From assembly GCF_000377625.1 (NCBI RefSeq), contig NZ_KB898327.1:124001-188000 (forward strand): 64,000 nucleotides of DNA, read 5' to 3'. A program made the position numbers and the translations under genes. Shown in pieces: positions 43,924-52,205 of this stretch. Numbering within the stretch: position 1 is the first letter of the stretch; each line of letters begins with the position of its first letter. Under the pieces are notes generated by a model. The model was not told the DNA's origin, made no database searches, and saw only the letters and a list, made by a program, of their open reading frames with translations. Source of the DNA: Prevotella veroralis DSM 19559 = JCM 6290 (lineage in GTDB: Bacteria; Bacteroidota; Bacteroidia; Bacteroidales; Bacteroidaceae).

Positions 43924-45177
43924 ATGCAATACATCATAACTCCACCCCAACATATTGATACTCGCATCACACTTCCAGCCTCAAAAAGCGTTAGTAATCG
44001 TGCACTCATCGTACAGGCACTTACAAAAAAGGGGATTCTACCAGAGAACTTATCGGATTGTGATGACACAAAAGTTATTTTGCAGGCTTTCTCCCAACCA
44101 TCAGCTGTGATTGACATAAAGGCGTCTGGCACTGCAATGCGCTTTCTAACAGCGTATTTATGCCTATCACAAGGAGAGCATATTATCACGGGAACAGAGC
44201 GAATGAAGCATAGACCGATAAAGATACTCGTTGATGCTTTGCGTTACTTAGGTGCTGATATTGATTATATTGGTAATGAGGGCTATCCTCCCCTGCGCAT
44301 TCGTGGACGTGAATTAGAGGGTGGACAACTGGTAATACCTGGCAATGTGAGTTCGCAATACGTTTCGGCTTTACTCATGATTGCGCCCATTTTGACCAAA
44401 GGATTGGACTTGAAGCTCACGGGAGAGATTGTGTCTAGACCTTACATCGACCTCACTTTGCATATTATGCATGAGTTTGGAGTTGCCGCCGAATGGACTA
44501 ACTTCGACACAATTAGCGTCAAACCACAGCAATACACACGCCGAACTTACACAATAGAGAATGACTGGACGGCAGCAAGCTATTGGTATGAAGTCCTCAC
44601 TCTACAAGAAGATCTAGATGCAGAGGTGGTTCTCTCGGGGCTAAAAGATGGTTCGCGACAAGGAGATGCAGCTGTTCGATACATCTTCTCACTGCTGGGT
44701 ATAAAGACAAACTTCGCTCGCAAGGATGCAGAAGGGCTGACTGACGCAACGTTAACACGCCATACTCGTATGCTGAATAGGATGGATTACGACTTTATTA
44801 ACCATCCAGACTTGGCACAAACACTGATAGCAGCATGTCCAGTGTTGGGTATTCTCTTCCATTTCACGGGCTTGAACAGTCTAAGAATCAAAGAGACAGA
44901 CCGCATAGAAGCAATGAAAACAGAGATGGCAAAGCTGGGCTACGTCTTTCAAAGCCGTAACGATGGAGAGTTGTCATGGGAGGGTGAACGTTGCGAACCT
45001 GTTTCTCTTCCTGTCATCAACACATACGAAGACCATAGAATGGCAATGTCTTTCGCTCCATTAGCTATCAAACTGGGGGAAATACGCATAGATCATCCAG
45101 AAGTTGTAACGAAGTCTTACCCTCATTTCTGGGCTGACTTACGTTCTGCGGGCTTTCATATTACGGAGGTAGAATAG
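43924..45177 (+). CDS. aroA: 3-phosphoshikimate 1-carboxyvinyltransferase (EPSP synthase)
   Basis: Makes 5-enolpyruvylshikimate-3-phosphate from shikimate-3-phosphate and PEP on the route to aromatic amino acids. The 417-residue form starts MQYIITPPQHIDTRITLPASKSVSNRALI, with the phosphate-binding Lys-Ser. ASGTAMRFLTAYL, GTERMKHRPIKILVDALRYLGADI, GNVSSQYVSALLM and the late NSLRIKETDRIEAM and EDHRMAMSFAPLA are the family blocks. GTAMRF replaces the more usual GTAGTAMR/LRP spacing, as in the atypical Bacteroidota branch, so glyphosate response cannot be guessed. The ATG at 43909 is five codons upstream; I prefer 43924. Confidence 0.94.
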   Translation: MQYIITPPQHIDTRITLPASKSVSNRALIVQALTKKGILPENLSDCDDTKVILQAFSQPSAVIDIKASGTAMRFLTAYLCLSQGEHIITGTERMKHRPIKILVDALRYLGADIDYIGNEGYPPLRIRGRELEGGQLVIPGNVSSQYVSALLMIAPILTKGLDLKLTGEIVSRPYIDLTLHIMHEFGVAAEWTNFDTISVKPQQYTRRTYTIENDWTAASYWYEVLTLQEDLDAEVVLSGLKDGSRQGDAAVRYIFSLLGIKTNFARKDAEGLTDATLTRHTRMLNRMDYDFINHPDLAQTLIAACPVLGILFHFTGLNSLRIKETDRIEAMKTEMAKLGYVFQSRNDGELSWEGERCEPVSLPVINTYEDHRMAMSFAPLAIKLGEIRIDHPEVVTKSYPHFWADLRSAGFHITEVE

Positions 45178-45222
45178 CCTATCTGTCCTACTTCTCATGT
45201 TTCCAAAAGAAGAAAAGAACAA

Positions 45223-45621
45223 ATGAGTATATTTTATATTGGCATTGGTGCACTTATAGTACTGGCTCTTTTTGCCGCCATAACAACCTTATTCACCAAG
45301 AAGAAAGAGGGTGAACCCGATGTTGTTATGCCTACTTCTGGTGATTGCTCATCGTGTGATGGCACAGATGATAAGTGCGAGCAAGTGTGCATGATGGAGG
45401 CAGCAACAAGGGAAATAGAGTACTATGATGACGAAGAACTCGACCGTTTCCGTGGGCGACAGTCGAATCAATACACCGATGAAGAAGCCGAGGAGTTTGC
45501 CAATATACTCTATACCATGCAACCACAAGAGGCAAAAGGCTGGAATAGAAGCCTCATCCTCCGTGAGATAAATGTCCCTAATCAGATTAAGGATGAACTG
45601 ATAACAATGATAGAAGGCTAA
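45223..45621 (+). CDS. small membrane-anchored protein with a cysteine cluster
   Basis: A 132-residue protein conserved in Bacteroidota but without a name I can give. One transmembrane helix (about 4-24) is followed by a Cys-rich stretch (CSSCDGTDDKCEQVC, four cysteines within residues 42-56) that could bind a metal or iron-sulfur cluster. An acidic domain (YYDDEELDRFRGRQSNQYTDEEAEEFANILYTMQ) and a basic-hydrophobic end follow. It lies one base before the porW start and 45 bases after aroA, so it is probably transcribed with the type IX genes. Function unknown. Confidence 0.75.
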   Translation: MSIFYIGIGALIVLALFAAITTLFTKKKEGEPDVVMPTSGDCSSCDGTDDKCEQVCMMEAATREIEYYDDEELDRFRGRQSNQYTDEEAEEFANILYTMQPQEAKGWNRSLILREINVPNQIKDELITMIEG

Positions 45622-45622
45622 C

Positions 45623-48600
45623 GTGAAGAAAGCAAACAGACATATAACCTTCTCTTTATTAGCAATCATTACAATGGTGATTGTGGGTTGCTCTACGAAG
45701 AATAACACCGCCCAATCTCGCTGGTGGCAGGCTTTTAATACCCGATATAACGTATATTTTAATGGAGCACAGGCTTATATCGATGGTTCTCTAGAGAAAG
45801 AAAAGGGGAACAAGGATAACTTTACCGAACTTATTCCACTATATACTGTTGGCAATAAGAATAGTCGGGACTTAGGGAAAAGTAACTTTAATCGTGCCAT
45901 AGAAAAGGCAGAGAAGGCAATAGCTAAGCATAGTATCAAGAAGAGACCAGAGTGGACTAAGAACAGAAGAAAGACTGATAAGGACATAGAGTGGCTCTCA
46001 AGACGTGAATATAACCCTTTCTTGTGGAAGGCATGGATGTTAATGGGACGCTCACAGTTCCATCAAGGAGCCTTTGAAGAGGCTGCTGCAACCTTCGCCT
46101 ACATGAGTCGTATGTACAAGGGACAGCCTGCCATTTATGGAAAAGCACGTGCTTGGTTGGCTAAATGTTACATAGAACAGGGCTGGCTATACGATGCGGA
46201 GGATGTTATTCGCAATATACAACGTGACTCAATGGACTGGCGTGCGGTGAAGGAGTGGGATTATACTTACGCAGACTACTATCTTCATACGGGAGAACTG
46301 GCTAAGGCTGTGCCTTACTTACAAAAGGTTGTCAAGCACGAGATGCGTCAGAAGCAGAAAGCACGTGAACTTTATCTACTTGGACAAGTGTATGCAGCAT
46401 TGGGAAAGAGGCAAGATGCCTATGAAGCCTTCCAACGCGTCATTCGTACCAATCCCCCTTATGAACTGGAGTTCAACGCTCGCATTGCCCAAACAGAGGT
46501 CATGGCAGAAGGACAAAGCAAGCAGATGATAAGCAAACTAAGGCACATGGCGGCTTCAGATAACAATAAGGAGTATCTGGATCAGGTCTATTACGCAATG
46601 GGAAACATACATCTTGCGAACAAAGATACGCTTGCTGCTATCAATGCCTACGAACTGGGACGTAAGAAGGCGACGCGTAGTGGAATTGAGAAAGGCGTTT
46701 TGTTATTACATCTTGGCGATTTGTATTGGGCTAAAGAGCGTTTCGGCAATGCTAAGAAATGCTATGATGAAGCCTTGGGATTACTCGACAGAGATCGTAA
46801 AGACTATGAACAATTGTCTGATCGTTCGAAGATATTAGACGAATTAGCACCTTATACGGATGCTGTTCAGCTACAGGACTCTCTCCAACAACTTGCTAAA
46901 TGCTCTGAGAAGGAGCGTAATGCCGCAATAGATAGGGTCATCACAGCATTGAAGAAGAAGGAGAAAGAGGAGCAAAATGCACTGGGCTTGCAAAATAACA
47001 ACGCCCATCAGCAAGGTATGGATGGTAATTTCGGACGTAACAACACATCGAATAATATTCAAAGAGTTAACCCCAATCATCAACAAGGGAGTACTTGGTA
47101 TTTCTATAACCCAACGGCTGTACAACAAGGAAAGGTTACTTTCCAACAACTATGGGGCAAGAGAGAGAATATCGACAACTGGCAACGCATGAATCAAACG
47201 GTTGTTAGGAATATTGGAAACACTAACAACCCTTATGAAATGACGGATGCTCAACGCGACTCCATATATAAAGCCGAAGCAAAGAGGGATTCGCTCGAAC
47301 AAACAAGAGACTCTTTAAAGAACGACCCACATAAGCGGGAGTATTATCTAGCACAAATCCCATTCACTGCGGAACAGCTTGCTGCAAGTAACAAGATACT
47401 TGAGGATGGTCTACATCATTCAGGAGTAATATTCAAGGATAGGCTTAACAATCTTCGTCTAGCAGAGCGGGCACTACGCAGAGTGAGCGATAATTATCCT
47501 GACTATGAGGCTATGGACGATGTTTATTACCATCTCTACTTGCTTTATATGCGTAAGAACGAACCCGAGATAGCCGAGACTTACCTTACAAAGTTAAGTC
47601 GGCAATACCCCAAGAGTAAGTGGACTACCCTCTTAACTGACCCTTATTACAAACAAAACTTACGTTTCGGCGTGCAGATAGAAGACTCTCTATATGCCTC
47701 AACTTACGATGCTTTCAAGCAAGGACACTATAATGAGGTTGCTAGTAACGCTCAAATCTCCGAGAAACGATTCCCAATGGGAGCCAACAGAGATAAGTTC
47801 TTGTTCATTGGAGGATTGAGTAAGCTAAACACGGGAGACGCTAATGGGTGCTTAACTGACATGAAGGAGGTTGTAAAGAAGTACCCCAACAGTCGTATCA
47901 GTGAGATGGCTGGAATGATAGTGAATGGTGTTCAGGCAGGAAAGAAGCTCCGCAGCGGTAAGTTCGACCTAAATGCTGTATGGTCATATCGCACTTCCAT
48001 CCTTAGTGATAGCGACAGTATCCGACAAGCGAAGCTCTCTCCTGAACGCAACATAGACTTTAAGTTCTTGCTAATATACAACCCCGACTCATTGAAGGAG
48101 AACAAGTTACTATTCGAGTTAGCGCGTTTCAACTTCACAAACTTCCTCGTTCGCAACTTTGAAATACAAATAGAAGACCTCAGCGGATTGCATCAAATGA
48201 AGGTATCGGGCTTCCGCAGTTATGATGAAGCGTATCAATATGCCCGTCAACTATTTGATGCTAAGGACGTGGTGACGCAGATGAGCAAGACTACTAAGGC
48301 TGTCATTATCAGTGAAAAGAACCTGAAACTGATTGGAACGACCTATAGTTATAAGGATTATGAGGCTTTCTATAAAAAGAACTTCTCACCACTTGAAGTG
48401 ACCAAACGCTATCTCTTGAGTGAACCAGCCGAAGTGGCGACACCGCGCGAGCCTGACCTTCTACAGAAGATAGAGGAGAAGCACGCCAATAACAAGGATC
48501 TCTTCCCTGACGATATGGATGTTCCTGCAAACAACACGATGGATATTCCGTTGGACACACCAGCATCAAAGAAGGTAGAGCCAACAACATCTCCAAAGAA

Positions 48601-49012
48601 TGAAAACACTTTCGAGATTCCTACGGAGGTGAAGAAACCAACGTTAGAGGACACTAACACGTTCGTTATTCCTGATGAGAAGCCTGCCGAAAAGCCTACT
48701 CCAACTCTCCAGAAAACTCCTGCCAACACAGGAAAAGAGACGAAGAAGGCTGAAACAAAGCCTACTCCAACACAGCAAAAGACAGAACCAAAAGTGCAGA
48801 AGACACCATCTACTGCACCGCAGAAAGCACCCGTTAAGCAGCCTCAACAGGCACCAGCAAAGAAGCCAAAGACGGTAGATGATGGTCCGATCATTTACTT
48901 CGGAGATGACGAACCAACATCTGGCAAGAAGAATAACAACAAGACTAACAAGAAGAACCAACCCATTCAAAACAACATCGAAGATGAGTATTATGACTTG
49001 GAGGGGTTCTAA
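45623..49012 (+). CDS. porW: type IX secretion / gliding TPR lipoprotein PorW/SprE-like
   Basis: A 1129-residue lipoprotein, read from a GTG start at 45623 one base after the previous stop. The signal ends MVIVGC (C23). SRWWQAFNTRYNVYFNGAQAYIDGSLEKEKGN (about 29-60) is the characteristic PorW/SprE opening. Tetratricopeptide repeats run through residues 130-400 and 590-760. The C-terminal 200 residues are a Pro/Thr/Lys/Gln-rich low-complexity tail (KPTPTQQKTEPKVQKTP). PorW is a periplasmic component needed for type IX protein secretion. Placement just before porX supports the call. Confidence 0.85.
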   Translation: MKKANRHITFSLLAIITMVIVGCSTKNNTAQSRWWQAFNTRYNVYFNGAQAYIDGSLEKEKGNKDNFTELIPLYTVGNKNSRDLGKSNFNRAIEKAEKAIAKHSIKKRPEWTKNRRKTDKDIEWLSRREYNPFLWKAWMLMGRSQFHQGAFEEAAATFAYMSRMYKGQPAIYGKARAWLAKCYIEQGWLYDAEDVIRNIQRDSMDWRAVKEWDYTYADYYLHTGELAKAVPYLQKVVKHEMRQKQKARELYLLGQVYAALGKRQDAYEAFQRVIRTNPPYELEFNARIAQTEVMAEGQSKQMISKLRHMAASDNNKEYLDQVYYAMGNIHLANKDTLAAINAYELGRKKATRSGIEKGVLLLHLGDLYWAKERFGNAKKCYDEALGLLDRDRKDYEQLSDRSKILDELAPYTDAVQLQDSLQQLAKCSEKERNAAIDRVITALKKKEKEEQNALGLQNNNAHQQGMDGNFGRNNTSNNIQRVNPNHQQGSTWYFYNPTAVQQGKVTFQQLWGKRENIDNWQRMNQTVVRNIGNTNNPYEMTDAQRDSIYKAEAKRDSLEQTRDSLKNDPHKREYYLAQIPFTAEQLAASNKILEDGLHHSGVIFKDRLNNLRLAERALRRVSDNYPDYEAMDDVYYHLYLLYMRKNEPEIAETYLTKLSRQYPKSKWTTLLTDPYYKQNLRFGVQIEDSLYASTYDAFKQGHYNEVASNAQISEKRFPMGANRDKFLFIGGLSKLNTGDANGCLTDMKEVVKKYPNSRISEMAGMIVNGVQAGKKLRSGKFDLNAVWSYRTSILSDSDSIRQAKLSPERNIDFKFLLIYNPDSLKENKLLFELARFNFTNFLVRNFEIQIEDLSGLHQMKVSGFRSYDEAYQYARQLFDAKDVVTQMSKTTKAVIISEKNLKLIGTTYSYKDYEAFYKKNFSPLEVTKRYLLSEPAEVATPREPDLLQKIEEKHANNKDLFPDDMDVPANNTMDIPLDTPASKKVEPTTSPKNENTFEIPTEVKKPTLEDTNTFVIPDEKPAEKPTPTLQKTPANTGKETKKAETKPTPTQQKTEPKVQKTPSTAPQKAPVKQPQQAPAKKPKTVDDGPIIYFGDDEPTSGKKNNNKTNKKNQPIQNNIEDEYYDLEGF

Positions 49013-49030
49013 CTAGAAGCAAGAAGATAT

Positions 49031-50656
49031 ATGAACAACGGATTGTTACTATGGGTAGATGATGAGATCGAGCTGTTGAAAGCGCACATCCTATTCCTTG
49101 AGAACAAAGGATATAAGGTTGTCATGGCTAGCAACGGGGCTGATGCTATTGAGCAATGTAGCATGCAGACCTTCGATCTCGTGCTACTTGATGAGCAGAT
49201 GCCAGGGCTTTCTGGGCTCGAGACCTTACAACGGATCAAGGAGATTCAACCTGCTACACCTATTGTCATGGTGACGAAGAGTGAGGAAGAAGACATCATG
49301 AATCAAGCGATTGGAGCAAAGATTGCAGACTATCTCATCAAGCCCGTCAACCCGAATCAGATACTTCTTTCACTGAAAAAGAATATCCATCAGAAGGAAA
49401 TTGTCACTGAAGTAACGCAAAGCGGATACCAACAAAGCTACCAACAGATTGCTATGGAGATTGCCGACAGTCATTCGTTCGATGATTGGAAAGAGGTTTA
49501 TCGTAAGTTAGTACACTGGGAGTTAGAGCTAAGCAGCACTGACAGCAACATGGTGGAAATGCTGAAAATGCAGAAAGAAGAGGCTAATAATGGCTTTGCT
49601 AAGTATATTTCAAAGCATTATCTCAACTGGGTAGCACCGCAGGAAACAAAGACAAACAGTAGTTTCGCACGTTTGGCAGGACGCAATAAGAAGTCTGATA
49701 CCAACAACGAAACCAACGATAAGCCCTTACTAAGCCCAGAGATCTTCAAGAAGAAGGTGTTCCCACTCATTGACAAAGGCGAGAAAGTATTCCTCATCGT
49801 CATCGATAACTTCCGACTTGACCAATGGCGCATCCTGTCGAAAGAGATTGGTGACATGTTCGAGATCGAAGAGGACCTTTACATGAGCATACTTCCAACA
49901 GCGACACAATACGCTCGCAATGCTATATTCAGTGGTCTTATGCCTCAACAGATAGCAAAGATGTACCCCGAATTGTGGGTCGATGAGGACGAAGAAGAGG
50001 GCAAGAACCTCAACGAAGAGCCGCTTATTCGGACGCAGATAGAGCGTTATCGCCGTCATGACAGGTTCTCTTATCATAAGATTAACGACTCAACGGGTGC
50101 TGAGAAGTTCATGCAACAATACAAGAACTTAGCTCAAAACGATCTTAATGTACTTGTCGTTAACTTCATCGACATGCTTTCTCATGCTCGAACAGAGATG
50201 AAGATGATACGTGAACTAGCCAGTGACGAGAGTGCCTATCGCTCCATTACACTTAGCTGGTTCCAACACAGCGTCCTTACAGACGTCTTCAAGGAGTTGG
50301 CACAATCGAACTATAAGGTGATCATCACAACCGATCACGGATCCATTCGGACGACTAATCCAGTGAAGATTATCGGTGATCGCAATACGAATACGAACCT
50401 CCGTTATAAGCTAGGAAAGAGCCTTAACTATGATGCTAAGGAGGTTTTCACCATCAAGAATCCGCACCAAGCACAGCTGCCAGCCCCTAACCTCAGTACA
50501 AGTTACGTATTCGCTACAGGCGATTCGTTCTTTGCTTACCCCAATAACTACAACTATTACGTGTCTTACTATAAGGATACTTTCCAACACGGAGGCATCT
50601 CTTTGGAAGAAATGATAGTCCCTTTGGTCACGCTCACACCACGTAAACGATCATAA
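49031..50656 (+). CDS. porX: type IX secretion response regulator PorX (receiver plus PglZ domain)
   Basis: A 541-residue regulator of type IX secretion genes. Residues 1-125 are a receiver: acidic pair D10-D11 in LLLWVDDEIELL, the phospho-acceptor D54 in VLLDEQMPG, and a conserved Lys in DYLIKPVNP. A helical linker follows, and then a PglZ/alkaline-phosphatase-superfamily domain with FLIVIDNFRLDQWRILS, SILPTATQYARNAIFSGLMP, VNFIDMLSHAR and IITTDHGSI, whose Asp, Thr and His bind zinc. In the family this domain hydrolyses oligonucleotides. It lies between porW and tsaE. Confidence 0.93.
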   Translation: MNNGLLLWVDDEIELLKAHILFLENKGYKVVMASNGADAIEQCSMQTFDLVLLDEQMPGLSGLETLQRIKEIQPATPIVMVTKSEEEDIMNQAIGAKIADYLIKPVNPNQILLSLKKNIHQKEIVTEVTQSGYQQSYQQIAMEIADSHSFDDWKEVYRKLVHWELELSSTDSNMVEMLKMQKEEANNGFAKYISKHYLNWVAPQETKTNSSFARLAGRNKKSDTNNETNDKPLLSPEIFKKKVFPLIDKGEKVFLIVIDNFRLDQWRILSKEIGDMFEIEEDLYMSILPTATQYARNAIFSGLMPQQIAKMYPELWVDEDEEEGKNLNEEPLIRTQIERYRRHDRFSYHKINDSTGAEKFMQQYKNLAQNDLNVLVVNFIDMLSHARTEMKMIRELASDESAYRSITLSWFQHSVLTDVFKELAQSNYKVIITTDHGSIRTTNPVKIIGDRNTNTNLRYKLGKSLNYDAKEVFTIKNPHQAQLPAPNLSTSYVFATGDSFFAYPNNYNYYVSYYKDTFQHGGISLEEMIVPLVTLTPRKRS

Positions 50657-50678
50657 AGAACAGATAAATAAAAGCAAT

Positions 50679-51089
50679 ATGGAAATCAGAATCAATAGTC
50701 TCGATACCATTCACGAGGCTGCAAAGGACTTTATTAAGGGAATGGGAGACGGTAAGGTGTTTGCTTTCTATGGTAAGATGGGAGCTGGAAAGACCACCTT
50801 TATCAAAGCACTTTGCGAAGTTCTCGGAGTGAAGGATGTGATTACTTCCCCTACATTCGCCATCATCAACGAGTATACAGACGGCAACGACAACCCAATC
50901 TATCACTTCGATTTCTATCGAATAAAGAAGTTGGAGGAGGTTTACGACATGGGTTATGAGGATTACTTCTATAGTGGTAACCTCTGTCTACTCGAATGGC
51001 CGGAGCTCGTTGAGGATGTTCTTCCAGAGAACGTCATCAAAGTTACGATCGAAGAACAGCCTGATGGCAGCCGCCTCTTGACGTATTAA
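50679..51089 (+). CDS. tsaE: tRNA threonylcarbamoyladenosine biosynthesis ATPase TsaE
   Basis: A 136-residue ATPase that works with TsaB and TsaD to make t6A at position 37 of ANN-decoding tRNAs. The Walker A motif is YGKMGAGKTT (31-40), followed by VITSPTFAIINEY (switch-like) and YHFDFYRIK, then LCLLEWPELVEDVLPENVIKV with the Walker B-like acidic residues. Length is standard for the family. It follows porX by 22 bases, a neighbourhood I recall as common in Bacteroidota, and it ends the operon. Confidence 0.95.
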   Translation: MEIRINSLDTIHEAAKDFIKGMGDGKVFAFYGKMGAGKTTFIKALCEVLGVKDVITSPTFAIINEYTDGNDNPIYHFDFYRIKKLEEVYDMGYEDYFYSGNLCLLEWPELVEDVLPENVIKVTIEEQPDGSRLLTY

Positions 51090-51180
51090 GGTAACGAAAC
51101 AACGCCCTTCTGAAATTGAATCTAACGGCAGGAAACCTCCCCAAGCCCGTTAAAAGGAGAGGGTGTAACCTACGAGACTA

Positions 51181-51267
51181 TTTAAAGAAAGGCTTTCTTC
51201 AATGCGAAGAGAGTGCTTCTTCGCATCAAAGAGAGCCTCTTCTCATATCAAGGAGAGGCTCTCTTTA
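51181..51267. repeat. AAGAAACGCC-type multi-hairpin repeat, copy C
   Basis: AAAGAAAGGCTTTCTTC, GAAGAGAGTGCTTCTTC, AAAGAGAGCCTCTTCT and AGGAGAGGCTCTCTTT are separated by AATGC, GCATC and CATATC. Adjacent units are complementary, so two or more hairpins can form. The last pair matches the hairpin of copy B. Confidence 0.75.
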
Positions 51268-51308
51268 GTTTTACCTACAATCTACATCTATGAAAAGCAA
51301 TGACACAG

Positions 51309-51449
51309 AGTAGGGGCAGACGCCCTCGTCTGTCCGTCCAAAACACAAGCAATAAGAGCTTCCCCAAACCCCTCAAAGGAGGGGATGTCGCCTAACGGGA
51401 TGTCATGAAAGGATAAATGGGCGGACAGACGAGGGCGTCTGTCCCTACT
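51309..51449. repeat. 31-base inverted repeat pair (AGTAGGGGCAGACGCCCTCG type)
   Basis: The left arm 51309-51339 and right arm 51419-51449 are reverse complements at 29 of 31 positions. Each arm contains its own small palindrome CAGACG-ccct-CGTCTG. The 79 bases between hold CCCCAAACCCCTCAAAGGAGGGG, itself a hairpin. The layout recalls a miniature inverted-repeat element. No target-site duplication is evident to me. Confidence 0.75.
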
Positions 51450-51618
51450 TCTGACAATTATTTCGATTCGAAGAGCTAACAAGTAAACATGCAAATCCGC
51501 TGTTTGTTCTGTAGTAAACGGCACTATCTACTCCCCACTCCATGTGAGAGAAGGAGAGAGGAAACTTACATTTCCCCTTGAGGAAAACTGGAAGAGGTTC
51601 CTATATGCAGTCATTCCA

Positions 51619-51704
51619 GACCTCTCCAAATGCTTTGGAAAACTATTACAAAGCACTTGGAGAACTATTACAAAAGACTTGTAATCTTCTGGAATACCTT
51701 TCGA
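51619..51704. repeat. CTATTACAA/CTTGGAGAA repeat array, copy 2 (inverted relative to copy 1)
   Basis: AACTATTACAAAGCACTTGGAG, AACTATTACAAAAGACTTG and neighbours repeat with a period near 21 bases. Reverse-complemented, CTTCTCCAAGCCTTTTGTAA of copy 1 aligns with these units at about 80% identity. Confidence 0.65.
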
Positions 51705-51726
51705 ACGTCCTCAAAATCCCACTAAA

Positions 51727-51771
51727 AAAGCCATATTAAACAGTCTTTTAACGACTGCCTAATATGGCTTT
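51727..51771 (-). terminator. trxA intrinsic terminator
   Basis: AAAGCCATATT (51727-51737) pairs with AATATGGCTTT (51761-51771), and an inner CAGTC/GACTG stem extends it. On the minus strand it is followed by TTTTTTAGTGGG. Confidence 0.85.
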
Positions 51772-51800
51772 CAACCATTATTAATCTATCAACTGACTGC

Positions 51801-52115
51801 TTAGAGCAGTGCTTTGAACTTCTCATCAAGCACTGCTTTTGATGCAGCACCAACGAACTTATCTACTAATTCACCGTTCTTGAAGAATAGAATCGTTGGT
51901 ATGTTGCGTACTCCGAAATCGATTGCAACATCATCATTCTCTTCAACATCACACTTGCCAACAACGATCTTTCCATCATATTCCTCTGCTAGTTCAGAGA
52001 TGATTGGACCGACCATCTTGCAAGGTCCACACCATGTTGCCCATAGGTCAACTACCAATGGTAAGTCACCATTCTTATAAGTCTCTAAGTTCTCACTAGT
52101 GATTTTTACTTCCAT
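51801..52115 (-). CDS. trxA: thioredoxin
   Basis: A 104-residue cytosolic dithiol-disulfide oxidoreductase. The active site C29-G-P-C32 in LWATWCGPCKMVGP, the cis-proline segment VRNIPTILFFKNGE, and the conserved buried Asp in VVDLWA are all present. Length is that of canonical thioredoxin 1. It reduces ribonucleotide reductase, peroxiredoxins and similar substrates. It is on the minus strand just downstream of dnaE with a gap of 90 bases and has a strong terminator. Confidence 0.97.
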   Translation of the reverse strand: MEVKITSENLETYKNGDLPLVVDLWATWCGPCKMVGPIISELAEEYDGKIVVGKCDVEENDDVAIDFGVRNIPTILFFKNGELVDKFVGAASKAVLDEKFKALL

Positions 52116-52205
52116 GTCTTTACTTTTTTATAATTATACTGATTGTTATTAAATTAATATCTCACACTTATGTTATATCAAAGTGTATGCCACCTTTATG
52201 TATAA

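Larger units (their letters stand above)
51090..51800. other. 711-base gene-free interval packed with repeats
   Basis: No coding frame is supported. In order it holds a CCTCCCCAAGCCC motif, the multi-hairpin repeat copy C (51181-51267), a 31-base inverted repeat pair (51309-51449) enclosing another C/G-rich hairpin, the second CTATTACAA array (51619-51704), and the trxA terminator (51727-51771). It is the densest repeat cluster in the window. Confidence 0.7.

Noticed and set aside
48409..48970. Leu/Cys/Val-rich frames opposite the porW tail
   Set aside because: They are reverse-strand shadows of the Pro/Thr/Lys low-complexity tail of PorW.
51181..51267. CRISPR array
   Set aside because: Units are complementary to their neighbours and spacers are only about 5 bases, and there are no cas genes; it is a hairpin repeat.
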